A DNA stretch of 64,000 nucleotides, taken from UMGS692 sp963653425. GTDB lineage: Bacteria > Bacillota > Clostridia > Christensenellales > CAG-314. How positions within the stretch are numbered: the stretch's first letter is position 1; each line of letters begins with the position of its first letter. A program made the position numbers and the translations under genes. Of this stretch, positions 51,770-60,361 are shown one piece after another. Under the pieces are notes generated by a model. It saw only the letters and a program-made list of their open reading frames with translations, ran no database searches and was not told the DNA's origin. The stretch lies in the NCBI GenBank assembly GCA_963653425.1, contig CAVJWC010000001.1:62001-126000 (forward strand), given 5' to 3'.

Positions 51770-51931
51770 CTGTTCCGCGCTTTTCTTAATTTCGCGTAAG
51801 CCTCGTTTTCCGCAACGTTTCGCGGAGTTTATGAGGCTGTTACATATAGTTTTAAGCTTATCCGTAAAGGGCGTTTTACGTCGTAAAACGTTAAGTCTTA
51901 TTTCTTCGTTCTCTCTATGCCCGAGTTTCGC

Positions 51932-52125
51932 GAGCGGAGCAAACTGCAGACGTGTTTAATGAGCATAGTAAGCAACGCAGGCGATTTCTTATGAGCCGAT
52001 AATTAGTCGGCGATTTTCAGCGAGCAAAGTAAGTTGCAGACGATTTTAATGAATGGATTAAGCAACGCAGACGATTTTTAATGAAAGAATAAGTAACAGA
52101 CGATTTTTAAGCAGCAGAGCAAGTA
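51932..52125. repeat. Array of about seven degenerate ~30-bp tandem repeats
   Basis: Units begin near 51932, 51961, 51993, 52022, 52051, 52083 and 52111. The shared core is GAGCAAAGTAAGCAACGCAG followed by ACGATTTTTAAT. Units drift and are contiguous, with no unique spacers. The 516-bp gap 51770-52285 has no gene; this array, the terminator and the next array fill much of it. Confidence 0.65.
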
Positions 52126-52144
52126 CCTCAATAAAAATCACTAT

Positions 52145-52174
52145 ATAAAAAAGGCTCCGCAAATGCGGAGCCTT
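52145..52174 (-). terminator. Terminator of the subtilase gene
   Basis: AAGGCTCCGC/GCGGAGCCTT hairpin (10-bp perfect stem), followed on the minus strand by a T-run. It lies 110 bp beyond the stop, past the repeat array. Confidence 0.88.
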
Positions 52175-52190
52175 CGCCTTTCGGCTTGTT

Positions 52191-52298
52191 TAATCGTTTG
52201 TTTTGCGATTGGCTATTTAATCGCTTTTACGATTGGTTGTTGTTGCTTAATCGCTTGTTTTACGATTTGGTTTTAATTAAATCGCTTATTTTACGATT
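52191..52298 (-). repeat. Four-copy tandem repeat of the subtilase gene 3' end
   Basis: TAATCGCTT-TTTTACGATT-like units at 52191, 52218, 52248 and 52278 (period 27-30 bp). The 52278 unit contains the last codons and the stop codon of the subtilase gene; the other three are untranslated copies. Confidence 0.75.
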
Positions 52299-55200
52299 AT
52301 GTTTTTGAAGTAAGTTCTCCAGATGTAGTTGGTGTAAGAAACGTCGCTGCTTACGTAAATCTTAACGCCTTCGTTTCCGTTTGCTTCTTCGATGTTATTT
52401 ACGAACTGGTTATAGAGGTATCTTGCGCCGTCTCTGTAATAGCTCTGAAGAACGGGTGCCTTTTCGGATTTGAAGGTGATTTCGGTAAGAGCCGTGCAAC
52501 CGAAGAATGCTCCGTCGCCGATATAGCCGAGGCTTTCGGGAAGAACTACGTTCTTAACGGTCGTATTTCCTGCGAAAGCTTCTGCGTCTATCTTAACGAT
52601 TCCTTCGGGAAGAGTTACGTTTGCTTCCGTTCCGAAGTATCTGTAGAGAACGGTCTTGTCTGCGTTATAGAGTCCGTCTTCGAATTCGGTGAGAACTTCA
52701 CAGCCGTTAAGTTCAACGGAAGCAATGTTGGTGGAACCGAAGAATACTCTGGAGAAGTTGAATTCTGCTACGGCTCCGAGCGTTACCTTTTCGAGGGTTT
52801 CTATTGCGCCGAAAGCTTTGTTTCCGAGGTATTCCGCATTGTTTACGGTAACTTCGGTGAGCTTGGTTGCATAGAAAGCGTTGTCGTCGATTTCAACGAG
52901 ATCGTCGCTCAGAACTATTTCTTTAAGTGCCGAGTAAGCGAATGCTTTTTCACCGATGCTCTGAACCGCGGGTAGAACTACCTTTTCGAGGTTGGGCGCG
53001 CCCATAAACGTTCCTGCGGTGATTGCGGTAATGCTTTCGGGCAGTACGAGTTCGGCTACGGTGCTTGCCGTCGGGTAAAGAAGGATAGCCGTTTCTTCCT
53101 TGTTGAAGAGAACGCCTTCTACCGAAGCAAAGTATGCGTTGTTCTCGTGAACGACGATTTCTTCGAGAGCGTCACAGCCCGTGAAGGTTCCGAGCGCGTC
53201 GAAGTAACCGAGTTTTTCGCCGATGTAGAAAGATTTAAGAGAGGTGCAGTATGCGAACGCGTTGTAGCTTTCTCCTTCGAAGCTCATTACCGATTCGATG
53301 GTTTCGAGAGCGGGGAAGTAAACCGATTCGATCTTGTCTGCATAGCAGAAGGAAGAACCGGTGAGAATCTGTACGTTTTCGAGTTCGAGTTCGGTAAGAC
53401 CGGAGTTCTTAAACGCGTAGTCGCAGATAACCATTACGTTATCGATACCCGTAATTTCTCTGAGAGCGGGCGTATTGCTGAAAGCTCCCATACCTATCGT
53501 CTGAGAATCGGTGTTGAGGAAGGTTACCTTTTCGAGTTTTTCGCAGTTTACGAACAGATAAGGCACGTCTGCGGTAATGTACGCAGGAACTTCGATTTCA
53601 ACGAAACCTGTGCCGGAATAGAAGCTTTCGTAAGTTTCCACTTCGACGTTTTCGCCGATAACGATTTCGGTAAGGTTATGGCAGTCCGTCCAGACGCCAG
53701 AAGCTATTCTCTTGGTGTTTTCGCTCGTTACGAAGCTCGTTATAGCCGTTCCCGCAAGAGACTGCGTTTCGAATACTTCGATGTTTTCGATGTTGATTTC
53801 TTTAAGGTTGGTGTTTCTGTAGAAGCAATATGCGGGCAAAGTCTTCAGCTGACTTCCGAGTTTAACTCCCTGAAGGAGAGTCTTGTCGTAGTCGGCAGAA
53901 ACGAACGTGGATCTGAGATTCCAGTAATAACCTCCGCCGTATTCGCTTTCGGGACGGATACCGTAATCAGGTTTAACGTATTCGGGAACGTATTCGGGAA
54001 TGGAGAATGCTCTTTCGTTAAGTTCGGTTATGGTTTCGGGCAGTTCGAGTACGCCGTCATAATCCCATGCAAAGGGCTTATACAGCGTGGTCTTTTCTGC
54101 GTTGTAAACGAGGCCGTTTTCGTCTTTAACGAGTTTGTCGTTACCTTCGAGAACGTTAAATCCGCCTGCAAGCAGATTGCTTCCGCCGAATGCTAAATTA
54201 CCGATATAACCGATAGTTCCGCCGAAAGATACGTTGGAAAGCTTGGGACAGTCCGCAAACGCGAAACCGTCAATCATTCCTACGTCTTTTTCGAAGATAA
54301 CTTCTTTAAGGCTCATAAGAGAAGAGGTTGCCTGACTGTACTGTTTGGGATAATACGGACCGTTATCCGAAATACCGCCTATACGGGTTACGTTGCCGTG
54401 GAAGACTATTCTTTCGAGCTTATCGCAGAAAGTCAGAGAGTAAGCTACTCCCATAGACGCACTGATGTGGCTTTCGAGAATATTAACGTTACCCATAAAT
54501 TCGACTTCTTTAAGAGAGTCGTTGAACATAACGGAACTCTGCATAAATTCGACGTCGCCGAGGAAGGTTACCTTTTCGAGGTTGGGACATACGGCTACGG
54601 AGAAGCCCAGACTGAGAGCGGTGCTTGCCTTGGGGAAGGTAAGAGTCTTAACGCCGAGACCGTTGAACGAGAAGGCTGCGTTGTTGATGCTGGTGTTTTC
54701 GAGATCGAGAGAGGTAAGCTTGGGAAGCGTACATACGGAAATGCCTTCCAGTCTTTCCAGAGTTGTGGGAAGAATGAGTTCAGTGAGGTTATAAAGATTC
54801 ATAATGGAATAACCGTTTATGATCTTAACGCCTTCGGGAAGCACGATCTTGGTGATTCTGCTGTCGCCGTTGAAGACGAACGCGCCTATAGAGGTAACGC
54901 CGTCGGGTACTATAACTTCTCCGCCTTCACCGTTATAAGCCTTAAGAACGCCGTCTTCGATAACGAATTCTTCTGCTTGTTCTTCTTCGTTTTCGGAATT
55001 AACGACTGCGCCGTTCATTGCGACGGAGCTGTCAAAGCTGTTGTAAGTACGTACTTCCGTGTAGGAAGGATCGTTTACGTCGTAGTAAATTACGAAGTTG
55101 TCGGTGCGGTATTTAACTGCAAGAGTGCGGTTGTCGTTGCCAGTAATAACAGCGTTTGCGTTGTTTTCACCGCTATCGGGAAGTTCGATTTCGTAAACCG

Positions 55201-58200
55201 AAACGTTTCTTGCGTAGTCCACGAGCTGAACGGCAAAGGTGTTATTTACAACGTTAGCCATATAATCGGTAACGTCTATGGAGTAGGAGTAACTTCCGTT
55301 CTTAACGTCGCCGTAGCAGGGGAACATGAATCTGTAGAGATTGCTGTAACTGTCTTCCGTTCCGTAGGTAAGAAGACCCGTTGCCTGCAGATAGTGGTTG
55401 TCGTAAACGGTAAGATCAAGGTAAGTTCTGCCGTCTTCCGTTCTCCAGGCAGCCTTTTCAAGCGTGGGAGCTTCGAGGTCTACGAATACGGGCATATCCA
55501 CAACCTGTCCTACGGGTTTGTCGTTGAAGTCGTAGGTGAAACTGAAGAGAATTTCTTCGTTATTTGCGAACATCATTGTTTCGGGATAGAATTCGCTGAT
55601 GTTAAGCGCGTATCCGCCTTCGGTACCTACGCAGGCTTTTCTTACGTTATAGAAAACGTCCTGACCGAGACTTTCGTTGGTGTCGGTTTTGGAGTAACTG
55701 AGATAAATAGCCGAAGCGTTACGTTTGATACTGAGGTTAAGAGCGTTAAGCATTACCGTTCCGTCGAATTCGCCGTTTTCGTCAACGCCTCTGCCGATAG
55801 CGGCTTTGTCAGCTTTAGCCGTGGGAGCCTGGTATCCGTCGGGAAGGTCGTAAGAATATACGCCCGCGTTAATGGTCTGACTCGTCGTTTCGCCGTAAAC
55901 CGAGGTTTCATAAACTATAAACGAAAGACCGAAGTAGTTGTCCCAGGTAGGAACGGCGCCGTCGGAAGCCGTGGGTTCGTATGCGGGAAGAGTCATCCAG
56001 TCGCCGTAGAAAGCTATGTAAGGAATATGAAGATCTATTCCGTCTTCGTCGGTGCTTTCGAGAACCGCAAAGCCTTCAACGTAAATACCGTTGGGGAAGG
56101 TTTCGTCCATATAAGCTTTATGTTCTTCGGTAAGAGTGACAACTGCCTTTATTTTAAGCTTTTCGCCTGCTTCTACGGTGATTTCGTCGCCTTCGAGAAG
56201 TTCGCCGTTTACGTAATACTTAATTTCCGCGCCGTCGAGCATATATGCCTTTTCGGCGATCATAAGCTTATCTTCGCCCTTTGCGGTGTAGTAAATGGAT
56301 TTACCCGTAACTGCGGATTCTGTGAAGGTAAGTACGTTGAGTTTATATCCGAGAGCGTTTTCGCCGTCGTTTACAACGTTGAAGTTAAGAGTATAAATAC
56401 CGTCTTTTTCGGTGTCGCTACCGAGGTTGAGTTTGGTTCTGTCCGAACCCGTTACGGTAATATAAGCGTCGGTTTCGAAAGCTCTCGTAATGTCCGCAAG
56501 ACCCGAACCCTGTCTTCTGGGGGTAATGGGGTTGCCTTCGGCGTTTTCAAGAAGAATAGCCGTACTCATAAGACGTTGTATTGCGAGATTGGAAATTTCC
56601 GAAGGAGTCTTATTCGGATAGGTCTGTTTAAGGTAGCCTTTAAGAACAGCCATAACGCCCGAAACGTTGGGGGTAGCCATGGAGGTACCGTCCATATATT
56701 CGTAGCCGTTGGTGCCGTATATCCAGTCGTAATACATAGGAACGGCAGAGTAAACGCCACCGCCGATACCGAGAATGTCTACGCCGATGGAAAGGTCGTT
56801 AAGAGCGCCCATCGAAGAGAAGTAAGAATATTCGATATAATAGTTGGAAGAGGTGATCGTAATGCGTTTGTCCTGCGCGTCAGCGAGCATAGTTCCGTCT
56901 TCGAGAGTGATGGTCATGGTGGGGATAGCGTCTTCGCCTACGACAGCGCCGAATTTTCCGATTTCTTCGCTTACGTTATCATAAAGAATACAAGCTATCG
57001 CGCCTTTGTCCGTGGCGTTCTGAACCTTTTCCGTAAAGGTGATTTCGCCTCTCTGAACGAGAGCGATCTTGCCCGTAACGTCAAGTCCTTCGTAGTCTTC
57101 GGGTGCGCCCGCGCCGGGTACTGCAACGTATTCGAAGGTTGCTTCGTCTTTTCCGTCAAGAATAGCGAGGAAATCGCTTTCTTTACTCGTTGCGGAATCT
57201 ATAACGCCGTTTCTGCCGATCATTCTCGTGCCTTCGAAGTCGATGTAAACTCTCATAAGGTTGTTTGCGGAACCTACGGCAAAAGTGCCGTCGTAAGAAG
57301 CGGGGGAGCTTACCGTGCCGTTATCGGGATCGTCAACCGTGGAGAACGGATCGAGAGTGTCGGAGAACCACCAAGCCGTACCTACGTTACCCGTTGCGCA
57401 ACACATAGTAAGACCTGCTTTTCTTGCAAGGTCAACGATGTCGTTTACGAACTGCTTCTGTTCGGATTTTTCGTAAGCGAAACCGCAGTTACTGCCGAGA
57501 GAAAGGTTAGCTACGTCAACGCCGAGAAGCACGCAGTCTTCTACCGCAGCGTAGATGTCGGTGTCGTTTGCGCCCTGCTGTCCTGCGCCGAAAACTTTCA
57601 TGACCGCAAGCTGTGCGTCCCAGGCTGCGCCCTTTATGGTGTCGTCGTTACCTGCCGCGATACCCGCAACGTGCGTGCCGTGTTCGTGACCTGCGAAGAT
57701 GTCCATAAGGTCGGGGTAATACAAAGCGTTAGCGTCTGCGTAGTTGAACGCGAAGGGGATTTTTGCGCTGTAATAAGCTGTTTCTGCCGTTGCGCCTCTT
57801 TCGCCCGCGTTGGTTACGGAAATGAGTTTTGCTACGTATTCGTAGTCAAGCGCTTCAACGGAAGGAGCGGTTGCGAACGCTCTGTGGTCAGGTTCGATAC
57901 CCGTGTCGATTATAGCGATAACCGTTCCCGTTCCTGCGTAGCCGGTGGTGTTGTTAAAGATACCCGTATCCGCAAATGAATCAGCCAAAGCTTTGGTCGA
58001 AACTTCGGGAACGGAATACTGTTCGGCAATAACTACCTGTTTTACGCCCGGAAGAGCTTTTACGGTTTCGATGTCGCCGAATTTGATTTTAGCTGCGAAA
58101 CCGTTCTGGAGAATGTTGTAACGATGCTTGATTTCGGTGGTAAGCTTCTTGTCTCTCATTAAAGCTATAACCGAGTCCTGCTGAGCGGTAAAGTCGCTGA

Positions 58201-58522
58201 TCATGGCTTCGCCTTCTTTGGAAAGTGCGTAGTCCGCAACGCTCGTAAATCCGCTGTTAAAATAAGAATCGACGATACCGCTACCGAGTTTTACGGTAAC
58301 GTAAACTTCGTCGTCCTTAGACGGAAGAGCGGACGTATCCGTTTGACTTTCGGACGTTCCGCCGTTAATGAACTGCGCCGCTTTCAATAAAGATCTCGAG
58401 AAGCGGGCAGAAGTGTCAGTCGAATCGATAACGTTAGGCTTGCCAAGTTGAAGCGAACTGCACGATATGAGCAGTAATACCATTGCGACAAGCAAAACGG
58501 CTATCAGGCTTTTTCTTTGCAT
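52286..58522 (-). CDS. Subtilase lipoprotein with PA domain and BspA-type leucine-rich repeats
   Basis: 2078 residues. The signal sequence ends at the lipobox LISC (Cys21). The S8 protease domain has the triad Asp206 (IAIIDTGIE), His281 (HGTHVAG) and Ser614 (DGTSMATP), with oxyanion Asn379 in ATGNVG. A protease-associated domain is inserted around 460-560. Fn3/beta-rich domains follow to about 1190, then a long tract of BspA/LRR_5 repeats (units such as LKEIVLSDDLVEIDDNAFYAT) reaches residue ~2060. No LPXTG sorting signal; lipid anchorage is predicted. Its role is probably degradation of or adhesion to host or dietary proteins. Confidence 0.93.
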   Translation of the reverse strand: MQRKSLIAVLLVAMVLLLISCSSLQLGKPNVIDSTDTSARFSRSLLKAAQFINGGTSESQTDTSALPSKDDEVYVTVKLGSGIVDSYFNSGFTSVADYALSKEGEAMISDFTAQQDSVIALMRDKKLTTEIKHRYNILQNGFAAKIKFGDIETVKALPGVKQVVIAEQYSVPEVSTKALADSFADTGIFNNTTGYAGTGTVIAIIDTGIEPDHRAFATAPSVEALDYEYVAKLISVTNAGERGATAETAYYSAKIPFAFNYADANALYYPDLMDIFAGHEHGTHVAGIAAGNDDTIKGAAWDAQLAVMKVFGAGQQGANDTDIYAAVEDCVLLGVDVANLSLGSNCGFAYEKSEQKQFVNDIVDLARKAGLTMCCATGNVGTAWWFSDTLDPFSTVDDPDNGTVSSPASYDGTFAVGSANNLMRVYIDFEGTRMIGRNGVIDSATSKESDFLAILDGKDEATFEYVAVPGAGAPEDYEGLDVTGKIALVQRGEITFTEKVQNATDKGAIACILYDNVSEEIGKFGAVVGEDAIPTMTITLEDGTMLADAQDKRITITSSNYYIEYSYFSSMGALNDLSIGVDILGIGGGVYSAVPMYYDWIYGTNGYEYMDGTSMATPNVSGVMAVLKGYLKQTYPNKTPSEISNLAIQRLMSTAILLENAEGNPITPRRQGSGLADITRAFETDAYITVTGSDRTKLNLGSDTEKDGIYTLNFNVVNDGENALGYKLNVLTFTESAVTGKSIYYTAKGEDKLMIAEKAYMLDGAEIKYYVNGELLEGDEITVEAGEKLKIKAVVTLTEEHKAYMDETFPNGIYVEGFAVLESTDEDGIDLHIPYIAFYGDWMTLPAYEPTASDGAVPTWDNYFGLSFIVYETSVYGETTSQTINAGVYSYDLPDGYQAPTAKADKAAIGRGVDENGEFDGTVMLNALNLSIKRNASAIYLSYSKTDTNESLGQDVFYNVRKACVGTEGGYALNISEFYPETMMFANNEEILFSFTYDFNDKPVGQVVDMPVFVDLEAPTLEKAAWRTEDGRTYLDLTVYDNHYLQATGLLTYGTEDSYSNLYRFMFPCYGDVKNGSYSYSIDVTDYMANVVNNTFAVQLVDYARNVSVYEIELPDSGENNANAVITGNDNRTLAVKYRTDNFVIYYDVNDPSYTEVRTYNSFDSSVAMNGAVVNSENEEEQAEEFVIEDGVLKAYNGEGGEVIVPDGVTSIGAFVFNGDSRITKIVLPEGVKIINGYSIMNLYNLTELILPTTLERLEGISVCTLPKLTSLDLENTSINNAAFSFNGLGVKTLTFPKASTALSLGFSVAVCPNLEKVTFLGDVEFMQSSVMFNDSLKEVEFMGNVNILESHISASMGVAYSLTFCDKLERIVFHGNVTRIGGISDNGPYYPKQYSQATSSLMSLKEVIFEKDVGMIDGFAFADCPKLSNVSFGGTIGYIGNLAFGGSNLLAGGFNVLEGNDKLVKDENGLVYNAEKTTLYKPFAWDYDGVLELPETITELNERAFSIPEYVPEYVKPDYGIRPESEYGGGYYWNLRSTFVSADYDKTLLQGVKLGSQLKTLPAYCFYRNTNLKEINIENIEVFETQSLAGTAITSFVTSENTKRIASGVWTDCHNLTEIVIGENVEVETYESFYSGTGFVEIEVPAYITADVPYLFVNCEKLEKVTFLNTDSQTIGMGAFSNTPALREITGIDNVMVICDYAFKNSGLTELELENVQILTGSSFCYADKIESVYFPALETIESVMSFEGESYNAFAYCTSLKSFYIGEKLGYFDALGTFTGCDALEEIVVHENNAYFASVEGVLFNKEETAILLYPTASTVAELVLPESITAITAGTFMGAPNLEKVVLPAVQSIGEKAFAYSALKEIVLSDDLVEIDDNAFYATKLTEVTVNNAEYLGNKAFGAIETLEKVTLGAVAEFNFSRVFFGSTNIASVELNGCEVLTEFEDGLYNADKTVLYRYFGTEANVTLPEGIVKIDAEAFAGNTTVKNVVLPESLGYIGDGAFFGCTALTEITFKSEKAPVLQSYYRDGARYLYNQFVNNIEEANGNEGVKIYVSSDVSYTNYIWRTYFKNIIVK

Positions 58523-58601
58523 TTTATTTCCTCCTCAGTTGAGTTTTGTTATACGGGGCAATTATGTAGAGAGAATATACAATCGCCCATTGTACAAGTA
58601 T

Positions 58602-58630
58602 ATAATAACATCAAATTCGAATGGTGTCAA
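58602..58630 (-). promoter_or_regulatory. Promoter of the subtilase gene
   Basis: Minus-strand TTGACA (58625-58630), 17 bp and TATTAT (58602-58607), about 80 bp upstream of the start. Confidence 0.75.
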
Positions 58631-58639
58631 GATTTTTTG

Positions 58640-59229
58640 CAATTTAGTTAAAGTGAAAACATAATAAAAGATTACTTGTAAAACACAGCGACAAAGTGTC
58701 AATTCATAAGAGCGTGAAAGCCACTAACATCAGATTTTTGCTTGGTAAATTGTTAACGCAATCTCTTTCTTCGCCTCTCCGATACGACTGAAAAGCTTTA
58801 ATCTTGATAGAAATTTTGTATTTTCATATTCAACGTCGCCTTTACGCTGAAAATTTGCCCGTTTCATTCTATATAACTAATAGGTTACTTTGCGGTGACG
58901 GAATCGTTTTATCCGTTGCGTTACGCCTTCTTACGGATAAACTCTTAACTGCATAACGCAATCAGCTCAAAGCCCTGTCTAAACTAAACACAAAGGGACG
59001 TGTTTCCGGCGTAAAAACGCTTTGCGCGTAGTCTATGCGTTTTCGTTAAATTGAAAACTTTACGGTTTGCGGTAGTTATTGCGTTGTAGTTATTGATAAG
59101 GAACGTAATTCTTGCCGATAAACTTCTTACTCGGGCGGGATAAACTTCTCGTCCGATAGTTTTTATAAGCAAAGCCGACCTTTTACGCGCCGAATAAATC
59201 AAAATGTGAACGCAATCAAATCAATTTAC
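58640..59229. other. Gene-free spacer upstream of pheS
   Basis: No convincing gene or RNA in about 590 bp. Short repeats (GATAAACTTCTTACTCGG and GATAAACTTCTCGTCCG near 59118-59160) occur. I looked for a T-box leader and found no GGTGGTACCGCG-like antiterminator. Confidence 0.6.
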
Positions 59230-59258
59230 TTGATTTTGAATCGTAATTATGGTAAAAT
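59230..59258 (+). promoter_or_regulatory. Promoter of pheST
   Basis: TTGATT (59230-59235), 17 bp and TAAAAT (59253-59258), giving a leader of about 40 nt. Confidence 0.65.
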
Positions 59259-59306
59259 AAAAAGAATCGAGAGTTATCTTTCAATAAAAAACGGAGTAAT
59301 ACGATT

Positions 59307-60347
59307 ATGGAAGAAAAGATAAAAGAACTAATAAATCAATGCGACGACGAACTTCAACAGGTCGTAGGCAAAGGCAGTGAAAATCAGGAAGCCGCGGTTC
59401 AGGATATAAAAGTAAAATATCTCGGCAAAAGCGGAAAACTCACCGCGCTTCTTCGCGGAATGAAAGACGTTCCCAAGGAAATGCGTCCCGTCGTAGGTCA
59501 GCTCGTGAACGAAGCCAGAGAAAGCATGGAAAAGCACATTTCCGTCGTGGAAACGGAAATGAAAAAGCGTCTTTTAGAGCTTTCCATAAAGAGCGAATAC
59601 GTCGACATTACGGCAGACGTGACTCAGGAAAAGACGGGTTCTCTTCATCCTCTTACGCTCGTTGAAAACCTTATAAAAGATATTTTCGTGGGAATGGGTT
59701 TTGAAATTGCCGAAGGTCCGCAGATAGAAACCGATTATTATAATTTCCGCGCGCTTAATATTCCCGAAGATCATCCGTCGAGAGACATGCAGGATACCTT
59801 CTATATAACCGATTCTCTTCTTTTAAGAACGCAGACTTCGCCCATGCAGGTCAGAACGATGGAAAAGAAAAAGCCTCCCATTAAAATGATTTGCCCCGGC
59901 GTCGTATACAGGTGCGACGACGACGCTACCCATTCTCCCGTATTCCGTCAGGTAGAAGGACTCGTGGTAGATAAAGGCATAACGCTTTGCGACCTTATGG
60001 GAACGCTCGAATGCGCGGCAAAGGCTCTTTTCGACGAAAACACCAAAGTTCGTTTCAGACCTTCTTATTTCCCCTTCACCGAACCCAGCGTAGAAGTCGA
60101 TCTTACCTGCAGTTCCTGTCACGGCAAAGGTTGTCGCTTATGTAAAGGCACGGGCTGGATGGAAGTTCTCGGCGCGGGTATGGTAAATCCCAAAGTCCTT
60201 GAAAACTGCGGAATAGATTCCAAGATTTACAGCGGTTTTGCTTTCGGATTCGGCGTAGAAAGAATGGCTATGATAAGATACGGCATTCCCGATATAAGAT
60301 TGTTCTATGAGAACGACGAAAGATTTCTTCGTCAGTTCAAGGGTTAA
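59307..60347 (+). CDS. pheS: Phenylalanyl-tRNA synthetase alpha subunit
   Basis: 346-residue class II aminoacyl-tRNA synthetase subunit. The N-terminal coiled coil (1-100) binds tRNA. Motif 2 is near VYRCDDDATHSPVFRQVEGLVVDKG, motif 3 is GFAFGFGVERMAMIRYGIPDIR, and the CSSCHGKGCRLCKGTGW segment (about 270) may bind zinc, as in many Firmicutes enzymes. Preceded by an ACGGAG site, 14 bp before pheT. Confidence 0.97.
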   Translation: MEEKIKELINQCDDELQQVVGKGSENQEAAVQDIKVKYLGKSGKLTALLRGMKDVPKEMRPVVGQLVNEARESMEKHISVVETEMKKRLLELSIKSEYVDITADVTQEKTGSLHPLTLVENLIKDIFVGMGFEIAEGPQIETDYYNFRALNIPEDHPSRDMQDTFYITDSLLLRTQTSPMQVRTMEKKKPPIKMICPGVVYRCDDDATHSPVFRQVEGLVVDKGITLCDLMGTLECAAKALFDENTKVRFRPSYFPFTEPSVEVDLTCSSCHGKGCRLCKGTGWMEVLGAGMVNPKVLENCGIDSKIYSGFAFGFGVERMAMIRYGIPDIRLFYENDERFLRQFKG

Positions 60348-60361
60348 GGAGGACGGAAAAG

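Noticed and set aside
51932..52125. CRISPR array
   Set aside because: Units are contiguous, degenerate and without spacers; no cas genes nearby.
54398..57979. 1193-residue open frame on the plus strand opposite the subtilase gene
   Set aside because: Antisense shadow caused by codon bias of the subtilase gene; no ribosome-binding site or recognisable domain, and the translated sequence has no family features.
58640..59306. T-box leader upstream of pheST
   Set aside because: No T-box core sequence or antiterminator found in the spacer; a sigma-A-type promoter lies only about 40 bp upstream of the start.
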